A stretch of DNA of 64,000 nucleotides, from contig NZ_DAMBQK010000022.1 of NCBI RefSeq assembly GCF_032062175.1, positions 21,487 through 85,486 of the forward strand, in the 5' to 3' direction. How positions within the stretch are numbered: the first letter of the stretch is position 1; each line of letters begins with the position of its first letter. Under the pieces are notes generated by a model, which ran no database searches, had not been told where the DNA came from, and saw only the letters and a list, made by a program, of their open reading frames with translations. Below, in pieces: positions 43,864 to 53,142 of this stretch. The translations under genes and the position numbers were made by a program. Source of the stretch: Atlantibacter sp032062175. Lineage in GTDB: Bacteria; Pseudomonadota; Gammaproteobacteria; Enterobacterales; Enterobacteriaceae.

Positions 43864-45123
43864 TTAAGAGCGCTTCATCATGTCGAAGAAATCATCGTTG
43901 GTCTTCGTCATGGCCAGCTTATTAATGAGGAATTCCATCGCGTCGATTTCGCCCATCGGGTGAATAATCTTGCGCAGGATCCACATTTTCTGCAGCTCTT
44001 CCTGAGTGGTGAGCAGCTCTTCTTTACGGGTACCGGAGCGGTTGTAATCAATCGCCGGGAACACGCGTTTTTCAGCAATCTTACGAGACAGGTGCAGTTC
44101 CATGTTGCCTGTACCTTTAAATTCTTCGTAGATAACTTCGTCCATTTTGGAGCCGGTATCGATCAGCGCGGTCGCGATGATGGTCAGGCTACCGCCCTCT
44201 TCCACGTTACGCGCGGCACCGAAGAAACGCTTCGGACGATGCAGGGCGTTGGCGTCCACACCACCGGTCAACACTTTACCGGAAGCCGGTACCACGGTGT
44301 TGTAGGCACGCGCCAGACGGGTAATAGAGTCGAGCAGAATGATCACGTCTTTCTTGTGCTCAACCAGGCGCTTGGCCTTCTCGATAACCATTTCCGCAAC
44401 CTGCACGTGGCGGGAAGCCGGTTCGTCAAAGGTTGACGCAACCACTTCGCCTTTCACCAGACGCTGCATCTCGGTGACTTCTTCGGGACGTTCGTCAATC
44501 AGCAGCACCATCAGCACGCAGTCTGGATGGTTGTAGGCGATGCTCTGGGCGATGTTCTGCAGCAGCATGGTTTTACCGGCTTTCGGCGGTGCCACAATCA
44601 GGCCACGCTGACCACGACCAATCGGCGATGCCAAATCCAGTACGCGCGCGGTTAAATCCTCGGTTGAACCGTTGCCGCGCTCCATACGCAAACGGGAGTT
44701 CGCGTGCAGCGGGGTAAGGTTTTCGAACAGGATTTTGTTGCGGGCGTTTTCAGGTTTGTCGTAGTTGACTTCGTTAACTTTCAGCAGCGCAAAGTAACGC
44801 TCACCTTCTTTCGGCGGACGAATCTTACCGGAGATGGTATCCCCTGTGCGGAGGTTGAAACGGCGGATTTGGCTGGGAGAAACGTAGATGTCATCGGGGC
44901 CGGCAAGGTAGGAGCTGTCTGCGGAACGGAGGAAACCAAACCCGTCCTGCAATATCTCCAGCACACCGTCGCCAAAGATATCTTCGCCACTCTTAGCGTG
45001 TTGCTTCAGGATGGCGAAAATAATGTCCTGTTTGCGCATACGGGCCAGGTTTTCCAGCCCCATATTTTCGCCGAGAGTAATCAGCTCAGAAACCGGCGTA
45101 TTCTTTAATTCGGTAAGATTCAT
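43864..45123 (-). CDS. rho: Transcription termination factor Rho
   Basis: Hexameric RNA helicase that ends transcription at Rho-dependent sites. It has 419 residues, identical in length to E. coli. The N-terminal RNA-binding cold-shock-like domain covers about 1-130. Walker A is PPKAGKT near residue 180, Walker B VLLIDERPEE, and the Q-loop/R-loop region (GKVLTGGVDANALHRPKRFFG) follows. The leader of about 350 bases contains the remnant of rhoL. Confidence 0.98.
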   Translation of the reverse strand: MNLTELKNTPVSELITLGENMGLENLARMRKQDIIFAILKQHAKSGEDIFGDGVLEILQDGFGFLRSADSSYLAGPDDIYVSPSQIRRFNLRTGDTISGKIRPPKEGERYFALLKVNEVNYDKPENARNKILFENLTPLHANSRLRMERGNGSTEDLTARVLDLASPIGRGQRGLIVAPPKAGKTMLLQNIAQSIAYNHPDCVLMVLLIDERPEEVTEMQRLVKGEVVASTFDEPASRHVQVAEMVIEKAKRLVEHKKDVIILLDSITRLARAYNTVVPASGKVLTGGVDANALHRPKRFFGAARNVEEGGSLTIIATALIDTGSKMDEVIYEEFKGTGNMELHLSRKIAEKRVFPAIDYNRSGTRKEELLTTQEELQKMWILRKIIHPMGEIDAMEFLINKLAMTKTNDDFFDMMKRS

Positions 45124-45475
45124 AATGGTGGGTTCTTAAACTCGGGGTAAATCTCGAACTTAATGTTGTGAATGGTATGGCAGGAACATCCATGCCTGTT
45201 AACGGCCTTCATCTCATGTCTGTTCGTGGCCTGGTTGCAGGAAAGAACGCAGAACTGAAACGACAAGACGGAATGAATGATGAGCCCGGATAATAATCAC
45301 TTCACGCGTGCTTAAAAGAAGTTTGTCTTTCAGCGCCGGGAAGTATTGGGTATTACAAGATTTAAACTATAAGGCAAGTTCAAACAGCAGTTGATAAACA
45401 ACTTAGCACGACTATCGCCGGGCGTCCAGCGGTCCGAAAATTTTCCAGACCGTGCACGCGCCGGCTAAGAGGCAA
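45124..45475 (-). promoter_or_regulatory. rho leader with start-less rhoL remnant
   Basis: No complete gene lies in these 352 bases. The minus strand from 45286 to 45209 reads GSSFIPSCRFSSAFFPATRP then RTDMR and a stop, which closely follows the second half of the E. coli rhoL leader peptide as I remember it (shared PSCRFSSA). Upstream in the same frame there is no start codon: the codons run GCG, TGA (45302-45304), AGT, GAT. The reading frame is thus opened by a stop instead of ATG. The conserved body suggests that the RNA sequence itself matters for Rho autoregulation. The rho promoter should lie in 45310-45475. Confidence 0.65.
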
Positions 45476-45805
45476 TTACGCCAGGTTAGCGTCCAGAAAC
45501 TCTTTCAGCTGACCTTTAGACAACGCACCCACTTTAGTCGCAGCCACTTCGCCGTTTTTAAACAGCAACAGGGTTGGGATACCGCGGATACCGTATTTCG
45601 GTGCCGTGCCTGGGTTTTGGTCAATGTTTAGCTTGGCAATGGTCAATTTGCCCTGATATTCATCAGCGATTTCATCCAGAATCGGCGCAATCATTTTACA
45701 AGGGCCGCACCACTCTGCCCAGAAATCAACAAGAATCAACCCGTCCGCTTTAAGTACATCCGTGTCAAAACTGTCATCGGTCAGGTGAATAATTTTATCG
45801 CTCAT
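45476..45805 (-). CDS. trxA: Thioredoxin 1
   Basis: Protein disulfide reductase of 109 residues with active site WCGPC (C33, C36), the cis-proline in RGIPTL and the ending FLDANLA. Electron donor for ribonucleotide reductase and sulfate reduction. It lies upstream of rho on the same strand and is divergent from rhlB. Confidence 0.98.
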   Translation of the reverse strand: MSDKIIHLTDDSFDTDVLKADGLILVDFWAEWCGPCKMIAPILDEIADEYQGKLTIAKLNIDQNPGTAPKYGIRGIPTLLLFKNGEVAATKVGALSKGQLKEFLDANLA

Positions 45806-45923
45806 GTTTTACTCCACAAGATTAGGCCTGGCGTGTTGGTGTAGCATTAACCAACATTAGGTTGACTTTATTTCACCGGATACGCTTTCGTAAAGCAATA
45901 GTTAGCTGATATTCTACCACACT

Positions 45924-47192
45924 ATGAGCAAAACACATTTAACAGAACAGAAGTTTGCCGACTTCGCCCTGCACCCTGCGGTGATTGAAGCCCTTGAAAA
46001 GAAAGGCTTTCATAATTGCACTCCGATTCAGGCACTCGCACTTCCCCTGACGCTGGCGGGACGTGATGTTGCAGGACAGGCGCAAACCGGTACCGGCAAA
46101 ACGATGGCGTTTTTAACGTCAACGTTTCATTATCTCCTTTCTAACCCGGCGATCGAAAACCGCCAGGTGAATCAGCCGCGCGCGATTATTATGGCGCCGA
46201 CGCGCGAACTCGCCGTCCAGATTCACTCTGATGCAGAACCGCTCGCGCAGTCCACCGGCCTGAAAATCGGCCTGGCCTACGGCGGCGACGGTTACGATAA
46301 ACAGCTTAAAGTGCTGGAAAGCGGCGTTGATATCCTGATCGGCACCACCGGTCGTTTAATCGACTACGCCAAACAGAACCACATTAATCTGGGTGCAATC
46401 CAGGTCGTGGTGCTTGATGAAGCGGATCGCATGTACGATCTCGGCTTTATTAAAGACATTCGTTGGTTGTTCCGTCGCATGCCGCCGGTGACCCAGCGTC
46501 TGAATATGCTGTTTTCCGCCACCCTTTCTTACCGCGTGCGTGAACTGGCTTTCGAGCAGATGAACAACGCGGAATATGTGGAAGTCGAACCGGAACAGAA
46601 AACCGGCCACCGCATTAAAGAAGAACTTTTCTATCCGTCCAACGAAGAAAAGATGCGTCTGCTGCAAACGCTGATTGAAGAAGAGTGGCCAGACCGCGCG
46701 ATTATTTTCGCCAATACCAAACATCGTTGTGAAGATATTTGGGGCCATCTTGCCGCCGACGGTCATCGCGTCGGTTTGTTAACCGGCGACGTAGCGCAGA
46801 AAAAACGTCTGCGTATTCTTGAAGAATTTACCCGTGGCGATCTGGATATTCTGGTTGCGACCGACGTTGCGGCTCGTGGTTTACACATCCCAGCGGTAAC
46901 GCATGTGTTCAACTACGACCTGCCGGACGACTGCGAAGATTACGTTCACCGCATTGGCCGTACCGGGCGTGCAGGCGCCAGCGGGCACTCCATCAGCCTG
47001 GCCTGTGAAGAGTACGCGTTGAACCTTCCGGCAATTGAAAGCTATATCAGCCACTCGATTCCGGTCAGCAAATATAACCCTGATGCGCTACTGAGCCAGC
47101 TGCCGCCGCCGAAACGCCTTACCCGCGTTCGTTCCGGCAATGGCCCGCGTCGCACCGGTGGCGCGCCCCGAAACCGTCGCCGCACAGGTTAA
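45924..47192 (+). CDS. rhlB: ATP-dependent RNA helicase RhlB
   Basis: DEAD-box helicase of the RNA degradosome, bound to RNase E. It has 422 residues (421 in E. coli). Visible are the Q motif (NCTPIQALALP), Walker A AQTGTGKT, DEAD, SAT, and HRIGRTGRAG. The arginine-rich tail (GPRRTGGAPRNRRRTG) is typical. gppA follows after 5 bp. Confidence 0.97.
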   Translation: MSKTHLTEQKFADFALHPAVIEALEKKGFHNCTPIQALALPLTLAGRDVAGQAQTGTGKTMAFLTSTFHYLLSNPAIENRQVNQPRAIIMAPTRELAVQIHSDAEPLAQSTGLKIGLAYGGDGYDKQLKVLESGVDILIGTTGRLIDYAKQNHINLGAIQVVVLDEADRMYDLGFIKDIRWLFRRMPPVTQRLNMLFSATLSYRVRELAFEQMNNAEYVEVEPEQKTGHRIKEELFYPSNEEKMRLLQTLIEEEWPDRAIIFANTKHRCEDIWGHLAADGHRVGLLTGDVAQKKRLRILEEFTRGDLDILVATDVAARGLHIPAVTHVFNYDLPDDCEDYVHRIGRTGRAGASGHSISLACEEYALNLPAIESYISHSIPVSKYNPDALLSQLPPPKRLTRVRSGNGPRRTGGAPRNRRRTG

Positions 47193-47197
47193 CAGAG

Positions 47198-48682
47198 ATG
47201 CCATCCGCCGCCTCGCTGTATGCAGCCATTGATCTCGGTTCGAATAGTTTTCATATGCTGGTCGTGCGTGAGGTGGCGGGAAGTATCCAGACCCTGACGC
47301 GCATCAAACGCAAAGTCCGTCTCGCGGCGGGCTTAAGCAGTGACAACACTCTCTCGCAAGAAGCAATGGAACGCGGCTGGCAATGCCTGCGGCTGTTCGC
47401 TGAACGTTTGCAGGATATCCCTTCCCTCCAGGTACGCGCCGTCGCCACCGCCACGTTGCGGCTCGCGGTCAACTCCGCCGAATTCATCGAAAAAGCACAG
47501 CAAATTTTAGGCTGCCCGGTTCAGGTGATCAGCGGTGAAGAAGAAGCGCGGTTGATTTATCAGGGCGTGGCGCATACCACGGGTGGCGCAGATCGTCGTC
47601 TGGTGGTGGATATTGGCGGTGCCAGTACCGAACTGGTGACCGGCACCGGCGCGCAGGCAACCTCGCTGTTTAGCCTGTCGATGGGGTGCGTGACCTGGCT
47701 TGAGCGTTTTTTCACCGATCGTAGCCTGACCAAAGAAAACTTCGATGCTGCACAGCACGCTGCCAGCGCGGTGTTACAACCGGTTATCGGCGAGCTGCAA
47801 AAACACGGCTGGCAAACCTGCGTCGGCGCATCCGGCACCGTACAGGCGCTACAGGAAATTATGATGGCGCAGGGCATGGACGAACGCATCACGCTTGCCA
47901 AGCTCGAACAGTTGAAACAGCGCGCTATTCATTGTGGCCGCCTGGAAGAGCTGGAAATCGAAGGACTGACGCTGGAGCGCGCGCTGGTATTCCCCAGCGG
48001 CCTCGCCATTCTGATCGCCATCTTTAAAGAACTGAAGATTGAGTGCATGACGCTGGCGGGCGGTGCGCTGCGCGAAGGGCTGGTCTACGGCATGCTGCAT
48101 TTGTCGGTGGATCAGGATATTCGTAGCCGCACGCTGCGTAATATTCAGCGCCGGTTTTTAGTAGATACCGAACAGGCACAGCGCGTATCGCATCTGGCAG
48201 AAAAGTTTATCGCCCAGACGGCGAACGCCTGGCAACTGGATGAACTCAGCAAAGCGATGCTATATGCTGCGGCGCAACTGCATGAAATTGGTTTAAGCGT
48301 CGATTTCAAACAGGCACCGCTGCACGCCGCGTGGCTGGTGAGCAACCTTGATTTACCCGGCTTCACCCCCGCCCAGAAAAAGCTGCTGTCCACCCTGCTG
48401 TTGAATCAAACCAGCCCGGTAGATCTTTCTTCTTTGCACCAGCAAAACGCCGTGCCGCCGCGTGTGGCCGAGCAGCTGTGCCGTCTGCTGCGGCTGTCGA
48501 TTATGTTCGCCAGCCGCCGTCGCGACGATACGCTGCCGACGGTAGATTTGTCGGCAAAGGGCGATACGCTCACCCTCACCCTGCCGGAAAACTGGTTATC
48601 CAGCCATCCGCTTGCCGCCGAATCGCTGGAGCAGGAACAGCTCTGGCAGAGTTACGTTCACTGGCCGTTAGACATTCATTAA
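47198..48682 (+). CDS. gppA: Guanosine pentaphosphate phosphohydrolase / exopolyphosphatase GppA
   Basis: Converts pppGpp to ppGpp and can degrade polyphosphate. It has 494 residues of the Ppx/GppA family, with the ASKHA phosphate-binding motifs DLGSNSFHM at the N-terminus, the acidic GEEEARLI and VVDIGGASTELV. The C-terminal HD-like domain follows from about residue 310. Convergent with rep; a GCGCCC/GGGCGC hairpin (48689-48706) lies between the two stops. Confidence 0.96.
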   Translation: MPSAASLYAAIDLGSNSFHMLVVREVAGSIQTLTRIKRKVRLAAGLSSDNTLSQEAMERGWQCLRLFAERLQDIPSLQVRAVATATLRLAVNSAEFIEKAQQILGCPVQVISGEEEARLIYQGVAHTTGGADRRLVVDIGGASTELVTGTGAQATSLFSLSMGCVTWLERFFTDRSLTKENFDAAQHAASAVLQPVIGELQKHGWQTCVGASGTVQALQEIMMAQGMDERITLAKLEQLKQRAIHCGRLEELEIEGLTLERALVFPSGLAILIAIFKELKIECMTLAGGALREGLVYGMLHLSVDQDIRSRTLRNIQRRFLVDTEQAQRVSHLAEKFIAQTANAWQLDELSKAMLYAAAQLHEIGLSVDFKQAPLHAAWLVSNLDLPGFTPAQKKLLSTLLLNQTSPVDLSSLHQQNAVPPRVAEQLCRLLRLSIMFASRRRDDTLPTVDLSAKGDTLTLTLPENWLSSHPLAAESLEQEQLWQSYVHWPLDIH

Positions 48683-48706
48683 TCGTCTGCGCCCTTTTCC
48701 GGGCGC

Positions 48707-50737
48707 TTACGTATTGTTCTCGCCTCGCGCCTTTGCCATCATCGCCTTCAAATTCGCCAGATGCCCCTGTCCTTTCTGCATCCGCTCCTGAGGTGAAACC
48801 ACCTTACGTTCCTGCTCCCAAAGCACATCGTCCTGCGGCAATTCCAGCAGGAAGCGGCTTGGTTCCGGGCGCACTAATTCCCCGTACTGGCGGCGCTCTT
48901 TGCACAGGGTAAACGTCAGCTCTTTCTGGGCGCGGGTGATCCCTACGTAGGCGAGCCGGCGCTCCTCATCGACGTTATCTTCATCAATGCTGCTCTGATG
49001 CGGCAACAGGCCCTCTTCCATGCCAACCAGGAAAACATAAGGGAATTCCAGACCCTTTGAGGCGTGCAGGGTCATCAACTGGACCTGATCGAGATCTTCT
49101 TCGCTTTCACCGCGTTCCATCATGTCGCGCAACGTGAAACGGGTGACAACCTGAGTAAGCGTCATCGGCTCCTCAAGCTCCGAGCCTTCCAGCATTTCAG
49201 TCATCCAGCTAAACAGCTGGTTAACGTTTTTCATGCGCATTTCCGCGGCTTTCTGGCTCGGTGAGGTCTCGTAAAGCCAGGATTCGTAATCAATCCCGTG
49301 GATCAGATCGCGCACCGCCGCCACCGGCTCGCGTTCCGCCAGGCGGGCTACATCGCCCAGCCAGTGGGTAAAGCGGGTTAAGGATTCATAGCCGCGCCCG
49401 GTGAGGGTCTGGCTCAGCCCCATATCGAAGCTGGCGGTGAACAGGCTCTTGTTGCGCTGGTTAGCCCATTCGCCCAGTTTTTGCAGCGTGGCAGGGCCGA
49501 TTTCCCGGCGCGGCGTATTCACAATCCGCATAAACGCGCTGTCGTCGTCCGGGTTAGTGAGTATTCGCAGATAGGCCAGTAAATCCTTAATCTCCGGGCG
49601 CGAGAAGAACGACGTCCCGCCAGAGATGCGATACGGAATGCGGTTTTGCATCAGCAGTTTTTCAAACACCCGCGACTGGTGGTTACCCCGATAGAGGATG
49701 GCATAATCCTTGTACTGGGTTTTATTGATGAAGTGATGGGCAATAAGTTCACCCGCCACCCGCTCCGCTTCATGTTCTTCATGATTCGCAGAAAGCACTT
49801 TTAACTCAGTGCCATAACCCAGTTCAGAAAACAGCTTCTTTTCGAATACGTGCGGGTTATTGGCAATCAGGATATTCGCTGCCTTCAGGATGCGCCCTGA
49901 TGAGCGGTAGTTCTGCTCCAGCTTAATCACCTGCAACGCCGGAAAATCTTTACTGAGCAACACCAGGTTTTGTGGTCGCGCGCCGCGCCAGGAGTAGATG
50001 GACTGATCGTCATCACCCACCACGGTAAACCGCGCCCGCGCGCCCACCAGCAGTTTCACCATTTCATACTGGCTGGTGTTGGTATCCTGATACTCATCCA
50101 CCAGCAAATAGCGGATGCGGTTCTGCCAGCGCTCGCGTACTTCTTCATTGCGCTGTAAAAGCAGCGTCGGCAGCAGGATCAGGTCGTCAAAATCAAGGAC
50201 GTTACAGGCTTTGAGATGGGCGTCATACAGGCTATAGCAATGGGCAAAAATGCGGTCACGCTCGCCTTTGGCCTGCGCCGCCGCCTGGGCCGGGTTCAGC
50301 AGGTCGTTTTTCCAGTTCGAAATGGTAGACAGCAGTTGCTGGTACAGGGATTTATCGTTCTCCACCAATCCGTCGGTGAGTTCCTTGATGAGCGCCAGCT
50401 GATCGGTGTCGTCGAACAGCGAGAAATTGGCCTTCATGCCTAAAGCTTTGTATTCGCGTTTGATAATATCAAGCCCAAGGGTATGGAACGTCGAGATCAT
50501 CAGGCCGCGCGCCTCTTTGCGCCCGAGGGTTTGCGCCACGCGCTCTTTCATCTCGCGCGCTGCCTTATTGGTAAAGGTCACCGCCGCGATATGTTTTGCC
50601 TGGTAGCCGCAGCTGCGGATCAGGTGGGCGATTTTATTGGTGATCACGCGCGTCTTACCGGAGCCAGCGCCCGCCAGCACCAGGCAGGGGCCGGTGACGA
50701 ATTCGACAGCGTGTTGTTGACCGGGGTTTAAACGCAT
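48707..50737 (-). CDS. rep: ATP-dependent DNA helicase Rep
   Basis: Superfamily 1A 3'-5' helicase that travels with the replisome and removes protein barriers through DnaB contact at its C-terminus. It has 676 residues (673 in E. coli). Walker A is LAGAGSGKTRV, motif II DEYQDT, motif III DDDQSIYSWRGA. A paralogue of uvrD in the same window. Confidence 0.97.
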   Translation of the reverse strand: MRLNPGQQHAVEFVTGPCLVLAGAGSGKTRVITNKIAHLIRSCGYQAKHIAAVTFTNKAAREMKERVAQTLGRKEARGLMISTFHTLGLDIIKREYKALGMKANFSLFDDTDQLALIKELTDGLVENDKSLYQQLLSTISNWKNDLLNPAQAAAQAKGERDRIFAHCYSLYDAHLKACNVLDFDDLILLPTLLLQRNEEVRERWQNRIRYLLVDEYQDTNTSQYEMVKLLVGARARFTVVGDDDQSIYSWRGARPQNLVLLSKDFPALQVIKLEQNYRSSGRILKAANILIANNPHVFEKKLFSELGYGTELKVLSANHEEHEAERVAGELIAHHFINKTQYKDYAILYRGNHQSRVFEKLLMQNRIPYRISGGTSFFSRPEIKDLLAYLRILTNPDDDSAFMRIVNTPRREIGPATLQKLGEWANQRNKSLFTASFDMGLSQTLTGRGYESLTRFTHWLGDVARLAEREPVAAVRDLIHGIDYESWLYETSPSQKAAEMRMKNVNQLFSWMTEMLEGSELEEPMTLTQVVTRFTLRDMMERGESEEDLDQVQLMTLHASKGLEFPYVFLVGMEEGLLPHQSSIDEDNVDEERRLAYVGITRAQKELTFTLCKERRQYGELVRPEPSRFLLELPQDDVLWEQERKVVSPQERMQKGQGHLANLKAMMAKARGENNT

Positions 50738-50858
50738 GATGGTTGCTCAATCTTCGAACGGGGGAGGGATTGTAGCAAAAGCGGAACGAGGAATTAACGG
50801 CAATCCGGTGAGGGAATGGTAAAGTGAAGGCAAGCGAATGACTTCCCGGAGATTAATG

Positions 50859-51140
50859 ATGGCAAGAACCGCAGCGGCCCTGCATATCCTCGTCAAGACC
50901 GAAAAGCTGGCGCTGGAGATCATGCAAAAACTCGAGCGCGGTGTCAGTTTTGATACCCTGGCAAAACGCTACTCCAGTTGCCCATCCGGGCGCAACGGCG
51001 GCAATCTGGGCGAGTTCAGCAAAGGTGCGATGGTCGCCCCTTTTGACCAGGCGGTGTTTAGTTGCCCACTGTTAAAACCTTTCGGACCAGTAAAAACTAA
51101 ATTCGGCTATCACATCATTAAGGTGTTGTATCGCCATTAA
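50859..51140 (+). CDS. Peptidyl-prolyl isomerase, parvulin type - additional ppiC copy
   Basis: Single-domain cytosolic parvulin of 93 residues, the same length as PpiC and 47 bp upstream of the second copy. It keeps the parvulin framework (ALHILVK, LAKRYSSCPSGRNGGNLGEF, FGYHIIKVLYR) but differs at many positions, for example LEIMQKLERGVSFDT against LDLLEQIKNGGDFEK. I chose the ATG at 50859 because it aligns with PpiC (MARTAAALH against MAKTAAALH) and CGGAGA lies 6 bases upstream; in-frame ATGs occur at 50838 and 50856. It is likely a tandem duplicate that has diverged. E. coli has only one gene here. Confidence 0.9.
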   Translation: MARTAAALHILVKTEKLALEIMQKLERGVSFDTLAKRYSSCPSGRNGGNLGEFSKGAMVAPFDQAVFSCPLLKPFGPVKTKFGYHIIKVLYRH

Positions 51141-51187
51141 GGATCGCTACTATAGCCGCCGTAATCCCTATGAATTAAGGCACCCAC

Positions 51188-51469
51188 ATGGCTAAAACAG
51201 CGGCAGCACTGCACATTCTGGTTAAAGAAGAAAAACTGGCTCTGGATCTTCTGGAGCAGATTAAAAACGGCGGCGATTTCGAGAAGCTGGCGAAGAAGCA
51301 CTCCATTTGCCCGTCAGGCAAAAAAGGCGGCCACTTAGGCGAATTCCGCCAGGGCCAGATGGTGCCGGCATTCGATAAAGTGGTGTTCTCCTGCCCGGTG
51401 TTGGAACCAACCGGCCCGCTGCACACCCAGTTCGGTTACCACATCATTAAGGTGCTGTACCGTAACTAA
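51188..51469 (+). CDS. ppiC: Peptidyl-prolyl cis-trans isomerase C
   Basis: Parvulin of 93 residues nearly identical to E. coli PpiC (MAKTAAALHILVKEEKLALD ... IIKVLYRN). It catalyses cis-trans isomerisation of peptidyl-proline bonds in the cytosol. It follows the diverged copy on the same strand and is closed by a strong bidirectional terminator shared with ilvC. Confidence 0.97.
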   Translation: MAKTAAALHILVKEEKLALDLLEQIKNGGDFEKLAKKHSICPSGKKGGHLGEFRQGQMVPAFDKVVFSCPVLEPTGPLHTQFGYHIIKVLYRN

Positions 51470-51470
51470 T

Positions 51471-51503
51471 AAAAAAACCCGGTGAAATTCACCGGGTTTT
51501 TTT
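51471..51503. terminator. Bidirectional terminator between ppiC and ilvC
   Basis: CCCGGTGA (51478-51485) pairs with TCACCGGG (51489-51496). Seven A precede and seven T follow, so the stem can extend and it terminates transcripts from both sides. Confidence 0.92.
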
Positions 51504-51516
51504 GTCGTAACGGAGA

Positions 51517-52992
51517 TTATCCTGCGACAGCGATGCGTTTCATATCCGTCATATAACCACGCAGTTTCTGGCCTACCGCTTCAATCGCATGGCTGCGGAT
51601 CGCGTCGTTCACGTCACGCAGCTGCGCGTTATCCACCGCACTGCCTTCTACCGCTTTGCCCAGGTCGCCCGGTTGCAGCGTGGTCATAAACTCTTTCAGC
51701 AACGGTACGCAGGCGTAAGAGAACAGGTAGTTACCGTACTCGGCGGTATCGGAGATAACCACGTTCATTTCATACAGGCGCTTACGGGCGATGGTGTTCG
51801 CGATCAGCGGCAGCTCGTGCAGTGATTCATAGTATGCAGACTCTTCGATGATGCCGGAATCCACCATGGTTTCGAACGCCAGTTCAACGCCCGCTTTTAC
51901 CATCGCGATCATCAGTACGCCTTTATCGAAGTACTCTTGCTCGCTGATTTTGCCTTCATACTGCGGCGCGGTTTCGAAGGCGGTTTTGCCGGTCTCTTCA
52001 CGCCAGGTCAGCAGGTTTTTATCGTCGTTGGCCCAGTCCGCCATCATGCCGGAGGAGAACTCGCCGGAGATGATGTCGTCCATGTGTTTCTGAAACAGCG
52101 GCGCCATGATCTCTTTCAACTGCTCAGACAGCGCATAAGCGCGCAGTTTCGCCGGGTTAGACAGGCGATCCATCATCAGGGTGATACCGCCCTGCTTCAG
52201 CGCTTCGGTGATGGTTTCCCAGCCGAATTGAATCAATTTTTCCGCGTAAGCCGGGTCAGCGCCTTCTTCCACCAGCTTGTCGAAGCACAGCAGAGAACCG
52301 GCTTGCAACATACCGCACAGAATGGTCTGCTCGCCCATCAGGTCAGATTTCACTTCCGCAACGAAAGAAGATTCCAGCACGCCCGCACGGTGACCGCCGG
52401 TGGCCGCAGCCCAGGCTTTAGCAATCGCCATGCCTTCACCTTTCGGATCGTTTTCCGGGTGAACGGCGATCAGGGTCGGTACGCCAAAACCACGTTTGTA
52501 CTCTTCACGCACTTCGGTGCCAGGACACTTCGGCGCAACCATTACCACGGTGATGTCTTTACGGATCTGTTCGCCTACTTCAACGATGTTGAAACCGTGA
52601 GAGTAGCCCAGTGCCGCGCCGTCTTTCATCAGCGGCTGAACGGAACGCACCACGTCGGAGTGCTGTTTGTCCGGCGTCAGGTTAACCACCAGGTCCGCCT
52701 GCGGGATCAGCTCTTCATAAGTGCCCACGGTAAAACCGTTTTCGGTGGCTTTACGCCAGGAGGCGCGTTTTTCCGCGATGGCTTCTTTACGCAAGGCATA
52801 AGAGATATCCAGACCGGAGTCGCGCATGTTCAGGCCCTGGTTCAGGCCCTGCGCGCCACAACCGACGATGACCACTTTTTTACCCTGAAGATAGCTTGCG
52901 CCATCGGCAAATTCGTCGCGGCCCATAAAGCGACATTTACCCAGTTGCGCCAGCTGCTGGCGCAGGTTCAGTGTGTTGAAATAATTAGCCAT
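51517..52992 (-). CDS. ilvC: Ketol-acid reductoisomerase (class II)
   Basis: NADPH-dependent isomeroreductase, second common step of valine and isoleucine synthesis. It has 491 residues, the long enterobacterial class II form. The dinucleotide-binding motif is GCGAQGLNQG. The ATG at 52990-52992 starts MANYFNTLNLRQQLAQLGKC. It is divergent from its activator gene ilvY across about 150 bp. Confidence 0.98.
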   Translation of the reverse strand: MANYFNTLNLRQQLAQLGKCRFMGRDEFADGASYLQGKKVVIVGCGAQGLNQGLNMRDSGLDISYALRKEAIAEKRASWRKATENGFTVGTYEELIPQADLVVNLTPDKQHSDVVRSVQPLMKDGAALGYSHGFNIVEVGEQIRKDITVVMVAPKCPGTEVREEYKRGFGVPTLIAVHPENDPKGEGMAIAKAWAAATGGHRAGVLESSFVAEVKSDLMGEQTILCGMLQAGSLLCFDKLVEEGADPAYAEKLIQFGWETITEALKQGGITLMMDRLSNPAKLRAYALSEQLKEIMAPLFQKHMDDIISGEFSSGMMADWANDDKNLLTWREETGKTAFETAPQYEGKISEQEYFDKGVLMIAMVKAGVELAFETMVDSGIIEESAYYESLHELPLIANTIARKRLYEMNVVISDTAEYGNYLFSYACVPLLKEFMTTLQPGDLGKAVEGSAVDNAQLRDVNDAIRSHAIEAVGQKLRGYMTDMKRIAVAG

Positions 52993-53142
52993 GATGAAAC
53001 CTCGTCGTGTTGTGATGCTTATTGTTCGGTTCGCTGTCGAGCGAGAATGTACCCACATTACAACAGGAAATTTATTGCGGAAATTGATATATTCACAACG
53101 TCACATTGCAATTTCTGCAACATCAAACCGGGAGTGCCGCCT

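Noticed and set aside
51937..53142. Long open frame antisense to ilvC running in frame into ilvY
   Set aside because: It mirrors ilvC codons, has no ribosome binding site at its start, and IlvY homology begins only at the GTG at 53143.
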